DNA of 34,173 bases from assembly GCF_900114135.1 (NCBI RefSeq), contig NZ_FORY01000023.1:1-34173 (forward strand), written 5' to 3'. Made by a program: the position numbers and the translations under genes. This stretch comes from Celeribacter halophilus (GTDB lineage Bacteria > Pseudomonadota > Alphaproteobacteria > Rhodobacterales > Rhodobacteraceae). Below are positions 1 through 7,411 of the stretch, one piece after another (position 1 is the first letter of the stretch; each line of letters starts with the position of its first letter). The notes beneath the pieces were generated by a model. That model made no database searches. It had not been told where the DNA came from and saw only the letters and a program-made list of their open reading frames with translations.

Positions 1-562
1 CATCGAGCAGCGGAATAATCGCATGTGCCAGGATCTCATCCATTTCAATCATCGGGCGGACGAGGCCGTCAAAGCTGCCATGCTGCACTGTCTTGGGAAG
101 TCGGAGGCCAAAGATCTTCAGCAGCCCCCGCACTTCATTGGCGAGATCAATTGTCTTGTTGAGCAACGCTTTGCGGGTGCTGAGCAAGGCTCGCACACCA
201 TGCGCTTCCCGGCTCTTCATGTGGACCGGGCTGAACCAGCCGGTGCGCAGGACATGGGCAATCCCACGCGCATCGTTCTTGTCGGTCTTGTTGCGCATCG
301 CCGAAAGGGCAGCGTTCACCTGGCGGGCTTCCATGCATACGACATCAAAGCCTTCGCCGGACAGGCCATAAAAGAGATGCTGACCAAGCGTGCCAGCCTC
401 AAATCCAACACGCTCGATCGGACAACCGAAGCTGTTCAGACAATCGGCGATATCCTCTATTTCACAGGTTAGTTCCCTTTCGAACATCACCGTGCCTTTG
501 GTATCGACGATACAGATGGCACATGAGCGGAGCGACACATCCAAACCAGCAAAATATTCCAT
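1..562 (-). CDS. IS110 family transposase, N-terminal part (cut by window edge)
   Basis: Open reading frame on the minus strand that starts at an ATG at 562 (another in-frame ATG lies at 565) and runs off the left edge, so only about 187 residues are seen. The product begins MEYFAGLDVSLRSC and carries the acidic residues of the IS110 DEDD (RuvC-like) domain: GLDVS near the start, GFEAG near residue 58 and KNDARG near residue 100. A GGGAG ribosome site lies 7 bases before the chosen start. It is clearly related to the complete copy at 30786-31820 (most residues identical), but many base differences show that the two are not recent duplicates. The C-terminal Tnp20-type domain with its catalytic serine lies outside the window, so activity cannot be judged. 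Confidence 0.9.
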   Translation of the reverse strand, partial: MEYFAGLDVSLRSCAICIVDTKGTVMFERELTCEIEDIADCLNSFGCPIERVGFEAGTLGQHLFYGLSGEGFDVVCMEARQVNAALSAMRNKTDKNDARGIAHVLRTGWFSPVHMKSREAHGVRALLSTRKALLNKTIDLANEVRGLLKIFGLRLPKTVQHGSFDGLVRPMIEMDEILAHAIIPLLD

Positions 563-626
563 CATTCATCTCCCTTGTTCACAATCTGACTGTGATTTTA
601 ACGGGAACTCGACCTCTGAATAGGGG

Positions 627-645
627 CAGCCCAATTACGCATGCT
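627..645. repeat. 19-bp block shared upstream of both IS110 copies
   Basis: The bases CAGCCCAATTACGCATGCT occur here and again at 31885-31903, in each case about 65-85 bases upstream of an IS110 transposase start. The sequences between this block and the gene are also similar. The block probably marks the 5' terminal region of the IS110-type element, since these elements lack terminal inverted repeats. The two flanks diverge just outside it. Confidence 0.6.
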
Positions 646-647
646 CT

Positions 648-740
648 GGGCCGATCACGTCGAGAAAGAAGACTGCGGTTCCAGACTTTGCAAAGGTTAC
701 TATCTGCGCATTTCTGCCCTTGGTGCATAGCGCGGCAAGA
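648..740 (+). repeat. Dispersed relic repeat, direct copy of 32238-32330
   Basis: About 93 bases beginning GGGCCGATCACGTCGAGAA align without gaps to 32238-32330 at high identity. In one plus-strand frame (WADHVEKED-like) many differences fall at third codon positions, which hints at a former coding sequence, but no family was recognised. Here the repeat directly abuts the IS110 upstream block; near the second IS110 it lies about 330 bases away. Confidence 0.65.
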
Positions 741-1035
741 GCTACTGCGCAGGTAGGGGGCGAATGTCGGCTTTTCGCACTGCGACACAATGATCGCGCA
801 ATTGTAGCGAATGTCGGTAATCCGCCCGAAGTGTCGATCGACGAGAACGGCCCGCACCGGACATTGATCCAACCATGCGTCGCCGCGCGGCAGCTTCCCC
901 GAAGCGGTCATTGGAACAGTTGCGCAGCATTTTGACCCGTTCGATGTCGGCAATGCGGACAAAGCGACACTTCCGGCACAATTCTCCAAAGGCTGCTTCG
1001 TGACAAAGACGGCCGTCGGCGCGAGCAACAAATGG
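741..1035. other. Intergenic, no gene recognised
   Basis: The open frames here are short, overlap each other on both strands, and lack ribosome sites or recognisable motifs. The base composition resembles the relic-type spacer seen elsewhere in the window. No RNA gene or terminator is apparent. Confidence 0.5.
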
Positions 1036-1350
1036 CTATTCACTTTTAGATTGGTGGTCACCGGGCGTTGGCGCCGTATCTGGTTTTCGCGTGTTTTTAT
1101 ACCATCCGAACCCCACGCCGCAGGTCAATCCGATGCCGGCAGGCAAGATCGCGAATATACCGATGATCACCAGTCCGATACCTTCCCAGCCTGTGCCCTG
1201 AGCGGCATATCGCAGATATCCAAGGAGCAGCACGATGCAGGCGATAACGGCCACAGGCTTCCACCAGTGATGCTTGCGCATTGTGTAGCCGATGGACACC
1301 GAGATGGCGAAAATCACGAAAGAGCCTAAAGGAAGCAGAATTTCACTCAT
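1036..1350 (-). CDS. Small three-helix membrane protein, unknown function
   Basis: This 104-residue product is hydrophobic for most of its length, with three probable membrane segments at about residues 4-22, 29-48 and 57-82, then a polar tail rich in Lys, Asp and Pro. The ATG at 1350 opens directly into the first membrane segment, a natural start for an inner-membrane protein. No conserved catalytic motif was seen and the family was not recognised. It is divergent from the DUF3396-like gene at 1544 with about 190 bases between, so the two may share a promoter region, but nothing else links them. It is probably a genuine gene because the hydrophobic pattern is regular and no competing frame is better. 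Confidence 0.6.
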   Translation of the reverse strand: MSEILLPLGSFVIFAISVSIGYTMRKHHWWKPVAVIACIVLLLGYLRYAAQGTGWEGIGLVIIGIFAILPAGIGLTCGVGFGWYKNTRKPDTAPTPGDHQSKSE

Positions 1351-1543
1351 GACAGGCTGACCTTATTCAATGTAATGCGTGGAGCGTATCAGGTATCTTG
1401 CGTCATGAAAATTCACTTACCACCCCTATCCGTTTCACCGTAGAGGCTCATGTGAATGGAGAGCAGAGATACCCCTTAAATATGATCGCAAAACCCATCA
1501 ACACCTGCAATGATGGTGGGGATTTGGTGAAAGATAAGACCGT

Positions 1544-2482
1544 ATGCCTATGCCCGCCCCGTTGATGTATGACGATGAAATCGCCGCCTTGCCCGCGTTT
1601 CGTATGCTTGCCTATCTGGATGGCGCGCCCGATGACCCGCGGATCGCGTTGGCCGTTGGTGCTATGTTCGACGCGTTTGTCGCGCGGTTCGGGGGCGATC
1701 TGGGGTTGATATCCATGCGTCTCGTGGGCCGAACAGGGAAGCCGTCTAAGGTCACGTCGAAGGCGCTGAAAGATCTTCGCGAGTGGATCCGTGCGCCTGA
1801 CCGGTTGGACTCTGGTGCGGGGGTGCGCCTTGGCTCGCTCAATACAGATGAGCTACCGCCCGCGATGCCGTGGTTCCGCCTTGAGCAGCGCTATGACGAT
1901 CAAACGCTGGTGGAAATTTCGGTCGCGCCGGACGCGTCCGAACTGTTGGGCTTTGCCGATGAGATCGCAGGAGCATTGGCCACGGCCCCGATGATCTGTG
2001 CGGCGCAGGGCTTCGGGTTCTTTTTGCCCACCGCCTATGACAGTCTCAATTGGCTGCTCCCGCGCCTCGCCGAGCGCTATAAGACCGCGTTGCTCCACAC
2101 GCTTGATATGCCCTCTTGCGGGTTGCGTCGTGCCCATTCAACGATGACCTATACCGGCGATATGAAACCCGGAATTGCTGACATCGGATGGCGCACTTTT
2201 ATTGGGCCAGAGTACCTTGATCGCCTCCCGAAATCCTTCGACCTTCCCCGCGATGTGCGCGTTGAGGCGCGCGAGACGATGCTGATCCTGACAGCGGGTG
2301 ACGCGCCGGTGTGGGGCGACGTCCAAAAGGCGGAAAATATCGACAGCTACCGCGCGATTGCTGCCGCTCTCGCCCCTGTGCGCTATCCCTATGCCATCGC
2401 GCTCAATCAAAACTTCGGTGGAGATACGGCGGCGTCCGATCAGGCGGATCTGATCAAAGCCCATTATCATCGGCTGGATTGA
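1544..2482 (+). CDS. DUF3396-like protein (type VI immunity-like family)
   Basis: The 312-residue protein is probably cytoplasmic: no signal peptide or membrane segment is seen. The overall pattern fits the DUF3396 family: a polar N-terminal half, a central FGFFLPTAYDSLNWLLP region, then GIADIGWRTFIGPEYLDRLP at about residues 211-230. The last stretch matches the family's typical 'G...W.T.LG...LDRLG' segment. Some members of this family are annotated as type VI secretion immunity proteins. No toxin, VgrG or other secretion gene is adjacent, so that role is not supported by context. In-frame ATGs at 1550 and 1565 are alternative starts and the ribosome site is weak for all. The assignment rests on pattern recognition and is moderately secure. 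Confidence 0.6.
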   Translation: MPMPAPLMYDDEIAALPAFRMLAYLDGAPDDPRIALAVGAMFDAFVARFGGDLGLISMRLVGRTGKPSKVTSKALKDLREWIRAPDRLDSGAGVRLGSLNTDELPPAMPWFRLEQRYDDQTLVEISVAPDASELLGFADEIAGALATAPMICAAQGFGFFLPTAYDSLNWLLPRLAERYKTALLHTLDMPSCGLRRAHSTMTYTGDMKPGIADIGWRTFIGPEYLDRLPKSFDLPRDVRVEARETMLILTAGDAPVWGDVQKAENIDSYRAIAAALAPVRYPYAIALNQNFGGDTAASDQADLIKAHYHRLD

Positions 2483-3141
2483 TCGTTGTTGTTCGGGTTC
2501 TCCACAACCGACATTTAGACACTTATTGGATATTGGACAGACTTGCATGGCACTTGTGCTACTATTGTAATTTGTAGGCGTAGGCCAAAGTAGCCATTCG
2601 TGCGAAACGCAGCATCGGCCACTTTGAGCTCAAACCGGATTTGCGGCGGTGCGGCGCGCAAATCTTGACCTGTGCAAGCTTCGGCGCGATCAAACGGATG
2701 GCCGGTGTCAGCCCTTTCAAGACATTCGTGTAAGGTGTAGCGAGCGACCGGGCGCTGACACGGAGGGCAGAGTGCTGTCGTTCGCCAACGGCGCGAACTC
2801 ATCATGGATCCACTGCGGAAGCGAACATTCCCTAAGCTTGTATATCTCGGTAATCTGGACGCTGGCCAGGCGCTGTATGTGCAACGCAGAGGTGTGGAGA
2901 CGCTCATAGCAGGGGCTGATGGCCGGATTCTCGCGTATGTGAACGAAGAACGGTCAATCTAGGCGGCATGAATTGGGGAGAATCCGGCCTGGTTCTGTCA
3001 AGGTTTTATGCCGCTCCTTTGGTGGTTTCACTGCAATAAGGAAGATGAACTATACGCCGCACAGCAGGGCTATACCTTGGATCACGATGGAAGGGCTGAA
3101 CGCGCAACCCCTCTTCTTAAATTGGCTCTTCCTGATTGCTT
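2483..3141. other. Intergenic spacer of relics, no firm gene
   Basis: About 660 bases between two converging genes. It contains the inverted-repeat copy at 2621-2712. A 52-codon open frame at 2804-2962 on the plus strand begins MDPLRKRTFPKLVYLG but has no clear ribosome site and no recognised family. The remainder shows only short overlapping frames. The stretch resembles decayed coding DNA. Confidence 0.5.
2621..2712 (+). repeat. Dispersed relic repeat, inverted copy of 31962-32053
   Basis: About 92 bases are the reverse complement of 31962-32053 with scattered mismatches. The core shared string is CGGTGCGGCGCGCAAATCTT. The translated peptide RRANLDLC.LRRDQ.D.RCQP is kept in one frame in both copies, so this may be a decayed coding piece or a short mobile repeat. 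Confidence 0.65.
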
Positions 3142-3594
3142 TTACCTCGACTTGATCGACCCTAAGATCAGCATTGTAGTCGTCTCTGATACACAAGGAA
3201 TATTCTTAAGTTTACTCAAGACAAAATCACGAAGGCCATCGACGCTATCGGTCTGGACCGTCAGTAGATAATCTACGTTTCCAGTCACCAACAAACATTC
3301 AGTAATCTCGGGAATTTGATTAACGGCATTGGTAAAGGCATCAATGTCATCAGGCTTCTGCCCCGCCAAGCGAATACTGACTTGCACTGTAATCCCTTCA
3401 CGCTGATTGGACAGGTCAATCTTTGCTCCATAGCCGGTGATGATACCGCTTTGCTCAAGACGGCGTACGCGGCGACTGCAGGGCGTTGGTGAAAGGCCAA
3501 CCCTTTGGGCAAGCTCCAGATTGGAGATGCGGCCATCGACCTGCAAAACGGAGAGAATCTTATGATCGGTAGCATCAAGATCTCGAAGGGCCAT
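3142..3594 (-). CDS. Lrp/AsnC family transcriptional regulator
   Basis: From the ATG at 3594 the product is 150 residues, the usual size for this family. A winged helix-turn-helix occupies about residues 7-50 (DATDHKILSVLQVDGRIS, then LELAQRVGLSPTPCSRRVRRLE), and a RAM/ligand-binding domain follows from about residue 66, ending in the typical TTTMLILGSIK. A GTG at 3630 would add 12 residues but lies inside the palindrome at 3628-3642, so the ATG is preferred. Lrp/AsnC proteins sense amino acids or related metabolites. The gene is divergent from the oxidoreductase-aminotransferase-AhpD-cyclase operon at 3747-6858 and is its most likely regulator. The effector is unknown. Confidence 0.9.
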   Translation of the reverse strand: MALRDLDATDHKILSVLQVDGRISNLELAQRVGLSPTPCSRRVRRLEQSGIITGYGAKIDLSNQREGITVQVSIRLAGQKPDDIDAFTNAVNQIPEITECLLVTGNVDYLLTVQTDSVDGLRDFVLSKLKNIPCVSETTTMLILGSIKSR

Positions 3595-3627
3595 ATTCTC
3601 TAATTGTTCCACGAATTGAGTGAGTTT

Positions 3628-3655
3628 CACTAAGCATTAGTGGTATATTTTAGTG
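3628..3655. promoter_or_regulatory. Candidate operator for the Lrp/AsnC regulator
   Basis: CACTAAGCATTAGTG is a perfect 6-bp inverted repeat with a 3-base spacer at 3628-3642. A further TTAGTG half site lies 13 bases on, at 3650-3655. The sites sit in the gap between the regulator and the divergent operon, where autoregulation and operon control would be expected. No experimental motif for this regulator is known to me. Confidence 0.45.
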
Positions 3656-3746
3656 ATTTTGCAAGCACTCTCCGTCGAAACTGACTTACGCTTGAAGCAA
3701 GGGGGCGTGCAACAGACAGCCCTATATAGCTTGAAGGAGACAGCAT

Positions 3747-4724
3747 TTGCCAAACGCCATCATGATCCGTGACTATGGAGCCTCTGATGCTTTGAAACTT
3801 GAGGAGCTTGAGCTGGCGGAGCTTGGCCCAGACGAAATTCGCCTCCGGCAAACTGCGGTGGGCGTCAACTACCACGATGTTTATGTGCGCTCCGGTCTCT
3901 ATAACACTTTGGCGTTGCCGGGCATTCCGGGCTGTGAGGCCGCGGGCGTTGTGGAAAGCGTTGGGGCGGACGTGACTGGCCTAAAGCCCGGTGATCGCGT
4001 GGGCTATGTGACCGGGACCTACGGCGCTTATGCATCGCACCGGAATTTGGCAGCGCATTTGGCGGTGCATGTTCCCGATGGCGTGTCGGATGAAACCGTC
4101 GCCTCGAACCTTCTACGGGCTATGACCGTTGAAATGCTCACTGGGCAGGTGGTGCATCAGATCAAGCCCGGAATGACTGTTCTGGTTCATGCCGCGGCGG
4201 GTGGTGTGGGTCGGATGTTGTGTCAGGCGCTTTCAAGCATGGGTGCCATAGTCATCGGCACGGTTGGATCTCCACAAAAGGCTGACATTGCGCTTGCGAA
4301 TGGATGTGCCCACGTTGTGTTGTACCGTGAAGTGGACTTCACGATCGCTGTTGAAAAAATCACCGGCGGTTCGGGTGTCGATGTAGTCTACGACTCCGTT
4401 GGTGCGGATACATTTTCCGGGTCGATTGAGGCGCTTGCAATGTGTGGTCATCTAGTGAATTTTGGCCAATCTTCCGGTCCGGTTGATCCTTTAGAAATGG
4501 CGACACTTGCCGCCAAATCACTGACCGTCTCGCGCCCCATTTTGTTCCATTACCTGCGCGATCCCGAGCAATATCAAGCAATGGCCAGCAAGGTTATGCA
4601 GGATTTCCAATCTGGCGCCCTCAAAGCCGCCACACCGACCCCCATACCACTGCATAACGCGAGCCGCGCCCATGAAATATTGGAAAGCATGACCGGCGGC
4701 GGATCGCTGGTGCTGATCCCATAA
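3747..4724 (+). CDS. Quinone oxidoreductase (zeta-crystallin-like MDR family)
   Basis: This 325-residue protein is an NAD(P)H-dependent medium-chain reductase of the quinone oxidoreductase branch, lacking the zinc ligands of alcohol dehydrogenases. The family signature NYHDVYVRSGLY lies at about residues 41-52 and the dinucleotide-binding loop AAGGVG at 150-155. The start is a TTG at 3747 with a good AAGGAG site 7 bases upstream; the next ATG lies within the first strand and has no site. It is the first gene of a plus-strand operon, 23 bases before the aminotransferase, and faces the Lrp-type regulator. Family members reduce quinones or alpha,beta-unsaturated carbonyls. The true substrate here cannot be read from the sequence. 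Confidence 0.88.
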   Translation: MPNAIMIRDYGASDALKLEELELAELGPDEIRLRQTAVGVNYHDVYVRSGLYNTLALPGIPGCEAAGVVESVGADVTGLKPGDRVGYVTGTYGAYASHRNLAAHLAVHVPDGVSDETVASNLLRAMTVEMLTGQVVHQIKPGMTVLVHAAAGGVGRMLCQALSSMGAIVIGTVGSPQKADIALANGCAHVVLYREVDFTIAVEKITGGSGVDVVYDSVGADTFSGSIEALAMCGHLVNFGQSSGPVDPLEMATLAAKSLTVSRPILFHYLRDPEQYQAMASKVMQDFQSGALKAATPTPIPLHNASRAHEILESMTGGGSLVLIP

Positions 4725-4747
4725 CGCCCCATTAAGGAGATATCTAA

Positions 4748-5611
4748 GTGACTGAGAAAACCATATGGACTTACTGGCGAGGTGACTGGCATCAAGGCGA
4801 TACACGTATCCTTGGCGCGAATTCCCACGCTACATGGCTTGGCTCCGCCGTGTTCGACGGCGCGCGTTTGTTTGATGGGGTGACCCCCGATCTTGATAAA
4901 CACTCCGCTCGGATCAATGCCTCCGCCAGGGCTCTTGGTTTGAAACCCACGTTTACGGGTGAGGAAATCGCAGGGCTAACGATGGATGGCCTTGGGAAAT
5001 TTGAACCTGGCACGGACGTCTATATCCGACCAATGTATTGGGCTGAGGACAGCGATTTTGGCGTTCTGCCACCTGACCCTGAGAGTACGGATTTTGCACT
5101 GTGCCTAGAAGAAATGCCCATGGCCTCACCGAACGGATTTACCGCGACCGTGACGAGGTTCCGGCGTCCAACGCTTGAGGTGATGCCGGTGAACGCCAAG
5201 GCCGCGTGCCTCTATGCAAACAACGCCCGCATGGTGCGCGAGGCCCAATCGCGAGGCTTCCAGAATGCGCTCGTTTGTGATGCCAATGGCAATGTCGCCG
5301 AACTGGCTACATCCAACATATTTATGGTGCGCGGTGGGGAAGTCTTTACTCCAGCACCAAACGGGACCTTCCTCAACGGTATCACTCGCCAAAGAGTCAT
5401 CGGCTTACTGCGCGAGGCCGGCGTGATTGTGCATGAGGTCACTCTGACCGTAGATGATTTTCACGAAGCGGAAGAGATTTTTTCCAGCGGAAATATCTCC
5501 AAGGTCGTACCCGTCATTGGCTTCGAAGGTCGAGAACTCAGCGTTGGCGCAATCGCCAAAAAAGCCCGTCATCTGTATTGGGATTGGGCACTAGCCGGGG
5601 AAGCCGCATAA
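4748..5611 (+). CDS. Class IV (branched-chain-type) aminotransferase
   Basis: This 287-residue protein is a fold-type IV PLP enzyme close to branched-chain amino acid aminotransferases. Lys151 (VNAKAACLYANNARM) is the expected Schiff-base lysine and Glu185 (NVAELATSNIF) the PLP-ring glutamate. Their 34-residue spacing matches the family, and NGITRQRV follows. The start is GTG at 4748 with AAGGAGAT upstream. Substrate-side residues are not the textbook IlvE pattern (RPMYW near residue 94), so the amino donor could be a branched-chain, aromatic or D-amino acid. The TAA stop shares a base with the ATG of the next gene, so translation is coupled. Being in an Lrp-flanked operon fits amino acid turnover. 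Confidence 0.88.
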   Translation: MTEKTIWTYWRGDWHQGDTRILGANSHATWLGSAVFDGARLFDGVTPDLDKHSARINASARALGLKPTFTGEEIAGLTMDGLGKFEPGTDVYIRPMYWAEDSDFGVLPPDPESTDFALCLEEMPMASPNGFTATVTRFRRPTLEVMPVNAKAACLYANNARMVREAQSRGFQNALVCDANGNVAELATSNIFMVRGGEVFTPAPNGTFLNGITRQRVIGLLREAGVIVHEVTLTVDDFHEAEEIFSSGNISKVVPVIGFEGRELSVGAIAKKARHLYWDWALAGEAA

Positions 5612-6018
5612 TGGGAACGACACATCTTTTCACAGACGCCGACGTGGAAGCCAACCCTGAGGTCAAAGCTGTTTTCGAAGATATCCGCGCAACGCGTGGC
5701 TCAGACTTTGTAAACAACATTTGGCGGGCGTTGGCGGCCGACCCTAAGGGACTGAAACGCACGTGGGAGAATGTAAAATCCTTGATGGCCACACCCGGTG
5801 CCTTGGACCCCAAAACGCGCGAAATGATCTACATCGCGGTCTCGATTGCCAACGGGTGCAGCTATTGCGTTCATTCGCATACGGCTGCGGCCAAGGCCAA
5901 GGGTATGTCAGAGGATGAACACGGCGAGTTGATGCAGATTGTGGCCTTGGCGGCCTCAACCAACCATTTGGTGACCGCACTGCAAGTGCCGATCGATCCG
6001 GAATTCGACGTCAAATAA
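5611..6018 (+). CDS. AhpD-like / carboxymuconolactone decarboxylase-family protein
   Basis: This is a 135-residue protein starting at the ATG at 5611, which overlaps the upstream TAA by one base. The CMD domain shows Glu71 and the redox motif CSYCVHSH, with Cys83, Cys86 and His90. That is the AhpD-type peroxidase/disulfide arrangement rather than that of a true gamma-carboxymuconolactone decarboxylase. Members reduce peroxides or act as small disulfide oxidoreductases. The frame could open earlier, inside the aminotransferase gene, but the coupled start gives a normal-sized protein. Its role in this operon is unclear; it may protect against peroxide or support a redox step with the quinone oxidoreductase. 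Confidence 0.85.
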   Translation: MGTTHLFTDADVEANPEVKAVFEDIRATRGSDFVNNIWRALAADPKGLKRTWENVKSLMATPGALDPKTREMIYIAVSIANGCSYCVHSHTAAAKAKGMSEDEHGELMQIVALAASTNHLVTALQVPIDPEFDVK

Positions 6019-6045
6019 AATTACAAAACCAACAGGAGAGAACTT

Positions 6046-6858
6046 ATGTGTGATGTATGTGTAATGAATGCGGTAAAGGACAAAATGTTGTCGCGCCGCA
6101 ACTTCTTTAAGGCCGGCGCTGCTGGTGCGGTTGCTGCGGCAACGACAAGTGCTTTGGGCACACCGGCATTGGCTGCAGGTCACGGTATGGTCGAAGATAT
6201 GACTCACACCCTGCACGAAGATTTCCCAACATTTTTTGGAGAATCTCAGTTCAGCCGAGAGCAGCTGTTTAACTATGAAGAGCACGGCTTTAACCTGAAT
6301 CAATTTACGATCAACGAACATACCGGCACCCATATTGATGCACCGCTGCATTTTTCCGAGGACGGCATGTCTGTTGATGAGATCCCAGTGTCGTCTTTGA
6401 TCGCGCCCCTCTGCGTCATCGACATTGCAGCACGGGCAGCTGAGGACGCAGATACGCAGGTCACGCCTAATGATCTTCAGGCATGGATCAATGCGAATGG
6501 ACCCATCCCAGACGGCGCATGTGTCGCCATGTACTCAGGATGGGCCTCAAAGGTTGATACGGACGGCTTCCGTAATTTTGATGGGGAAGCGCAACACTAT
6601 CCAGGTTTCCATATCGAGGCGACGCAGATGTTGCTCGAAACAGGGGCGGGGTCTATTGCCGTTGATACGCTGTCGCTCGACCACGGAATTTCGCCCGATT
6701 TTGCAACGCACTACGCGTGGTTGCCTGAGGGACGGTTTGGTATCGAGGGCCTCGCCAATCTCGACCGCGTTCCAGCAGCTGGGGCCACGTTGGTCATCGG
6801 CGCGCCAAAGCATCGCGGCGGCACTGGTGGACCAGCACGTATTTTCGCGATGATATGA
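6046..6858 (+). CDS. Cyclase-family metal-dependent hydrolase with Tat signal
   Basis: This 270-residue protein belongs to the cyclase family (PF04199), which includes kynurenine formamidase and isatin hydrolase. The metal-binding signature EHTGTHIDAPLHF is present, with His92, His96, Asp98 and His102. The N-terminus has a twin-arginine motif SRRNFF at about residues 16-21, a hydrophobic stretch and an Ala-rich cleavage region ending near LAAGH, so the folded enzyme is probably exported to the periplasm. Family enzymes hydrolyse cyclic amides or formamides, usually with Mn or Zn. ATG at 6046 follows an AGGAGAG site by 8 bases. It closes the operon; the substrate is unknown, but periplasmic ring opening of an N-containing compound is plausible. 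Confidence 0.88.
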   Translation: MCDVCVMNAVKDKMLSRRNFFKAGAAGAVAAATTSALGTPALAAGHGMVEDMTHTLHEDFPTFFGESQFSREQLFNYEEHGFNLNQFTINEHTGTHIDAPLHFSEDGMSVDEIPVSSLIAPLCVIDIAARAAEDADTQVTPNDLQAWINANGPIPDGACVAMYSGWASKVDTDGFRNFDGEAQHYPGFHIEATQMLLETGAGSIAVDTLSLDHGISPDFATHYAWLPEGRFGIEGLANLDRVPAAGATLVIGAPKHRGGTGGPARIFAMI

Positions 6859-6880
6859 TGATATAAGGCGTCTTGGCATA

Positions 6881-6896
6881 CGCGGCGATCGCCGCG
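6881..6896. terminator. GC-rich palindrome after the operon, possible terminator
   Basis: CGCGGCGATCGCCGCG is a perfect 16-bp palindrome 22 bases after the cyclase stop. As RNA it could form a 6-bp stem with a GATC loop. Only a weak T-rich run follows, so it may be a terminator or a 3' stabilising hairpin. Confidence 0.4.
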
Positions 6897-7129
6897 CATG
6901 CTTCTATATTTCTGATATTTTTAAGGACTATATCTTGAAAAGCTCTGTGCTTCAGAGCAGCGTTCATACGACACATGAAGAAATTCGTGCAGCCTCAGCG
7001 AAATGGAACTTTGTCCCGCAATACAGTCAACCGGTGATGCTCAATGCTGCGCTATCCTCCAGCGCCCGCTCGTTATGAGCCTCGACGCGGCGTTTGTGGC
7101 TTTCTCCAAAGTCGGCTCTGGGCGGCCCT
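6897..7129. other. Intergenic spacer, no gene recognised
   Basis: Short overlapping frames only. The part from about 6990 resembles the relic-type spacer around other blocks in this window. No promoter or RNA gene could be supported. Confidence 0.4.
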
Positions 7130-7405
7130 TGCCACCATGCCTCTCTGGCAGGAGACTTTGCAAAGGTCGTGGCAAGACCCGTCGGACTACCGCTCGTGGA
7201 GCGCTCCGACATGCTCTGGTTTATCTCGCGCGGCGTAGTCGAACGCGAGCTGTCGGAGGGACGCATTGCGACGCTCGATCTGGGCGTGGATTATCTGACA
7301 GGGGCGGTAGGGCTGACGCGGAAATTCGATTTCACGCGCGACAGCCCGGCAGACTTTCTGGCAAGTCTGTTGCATCGGCGGGCGAAGGATTTCTCCACCC
7401 GCTGA
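7130..7405 (+). pseudogene. LysR-family regulator, C-terminal fragment (PcaQ-like)
   Basis: A plus-strand frame ending in TGA at 7403-7405 encodes the C-terminal end of a LysR substrate-binding domain. The stretch VERSDMLWFISRGVVEREL at about 7196-7252 is followed by GRIATLD and GAVGLTRKFD, then a short helix and stop. This resembles the end of PcaQ-type regulators, which have a 'GPVGLT' strand at this point. There is no DNA-binding domain upstream, where only spacer DNA is seen, so it is a remnant. It converges on pcaF, whose stop is 7 bases away. Confidence 0.65.
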
Positions 7406-7411
7406 AACGTT

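Noticed and set aside
23-472. 149-codon plus-strand open frame at the left edge
   Set aside because: It is the antisense shadow of the IS110 transposase.
2804-2962. 52-residue plus-strand open frame
   Set aside because: The peptide looks reasonable but there is no ribosome site, recognised family or neighbour; it is kept only as a note in the spacer entry.
7155-7167. CTTTGCAAAG palindrome seen here and in the relics at 684 and 32277
   Set aside because: The copy at 7158 lies in a different context with no similarity around it, so the shared 10 bases are probably chance.
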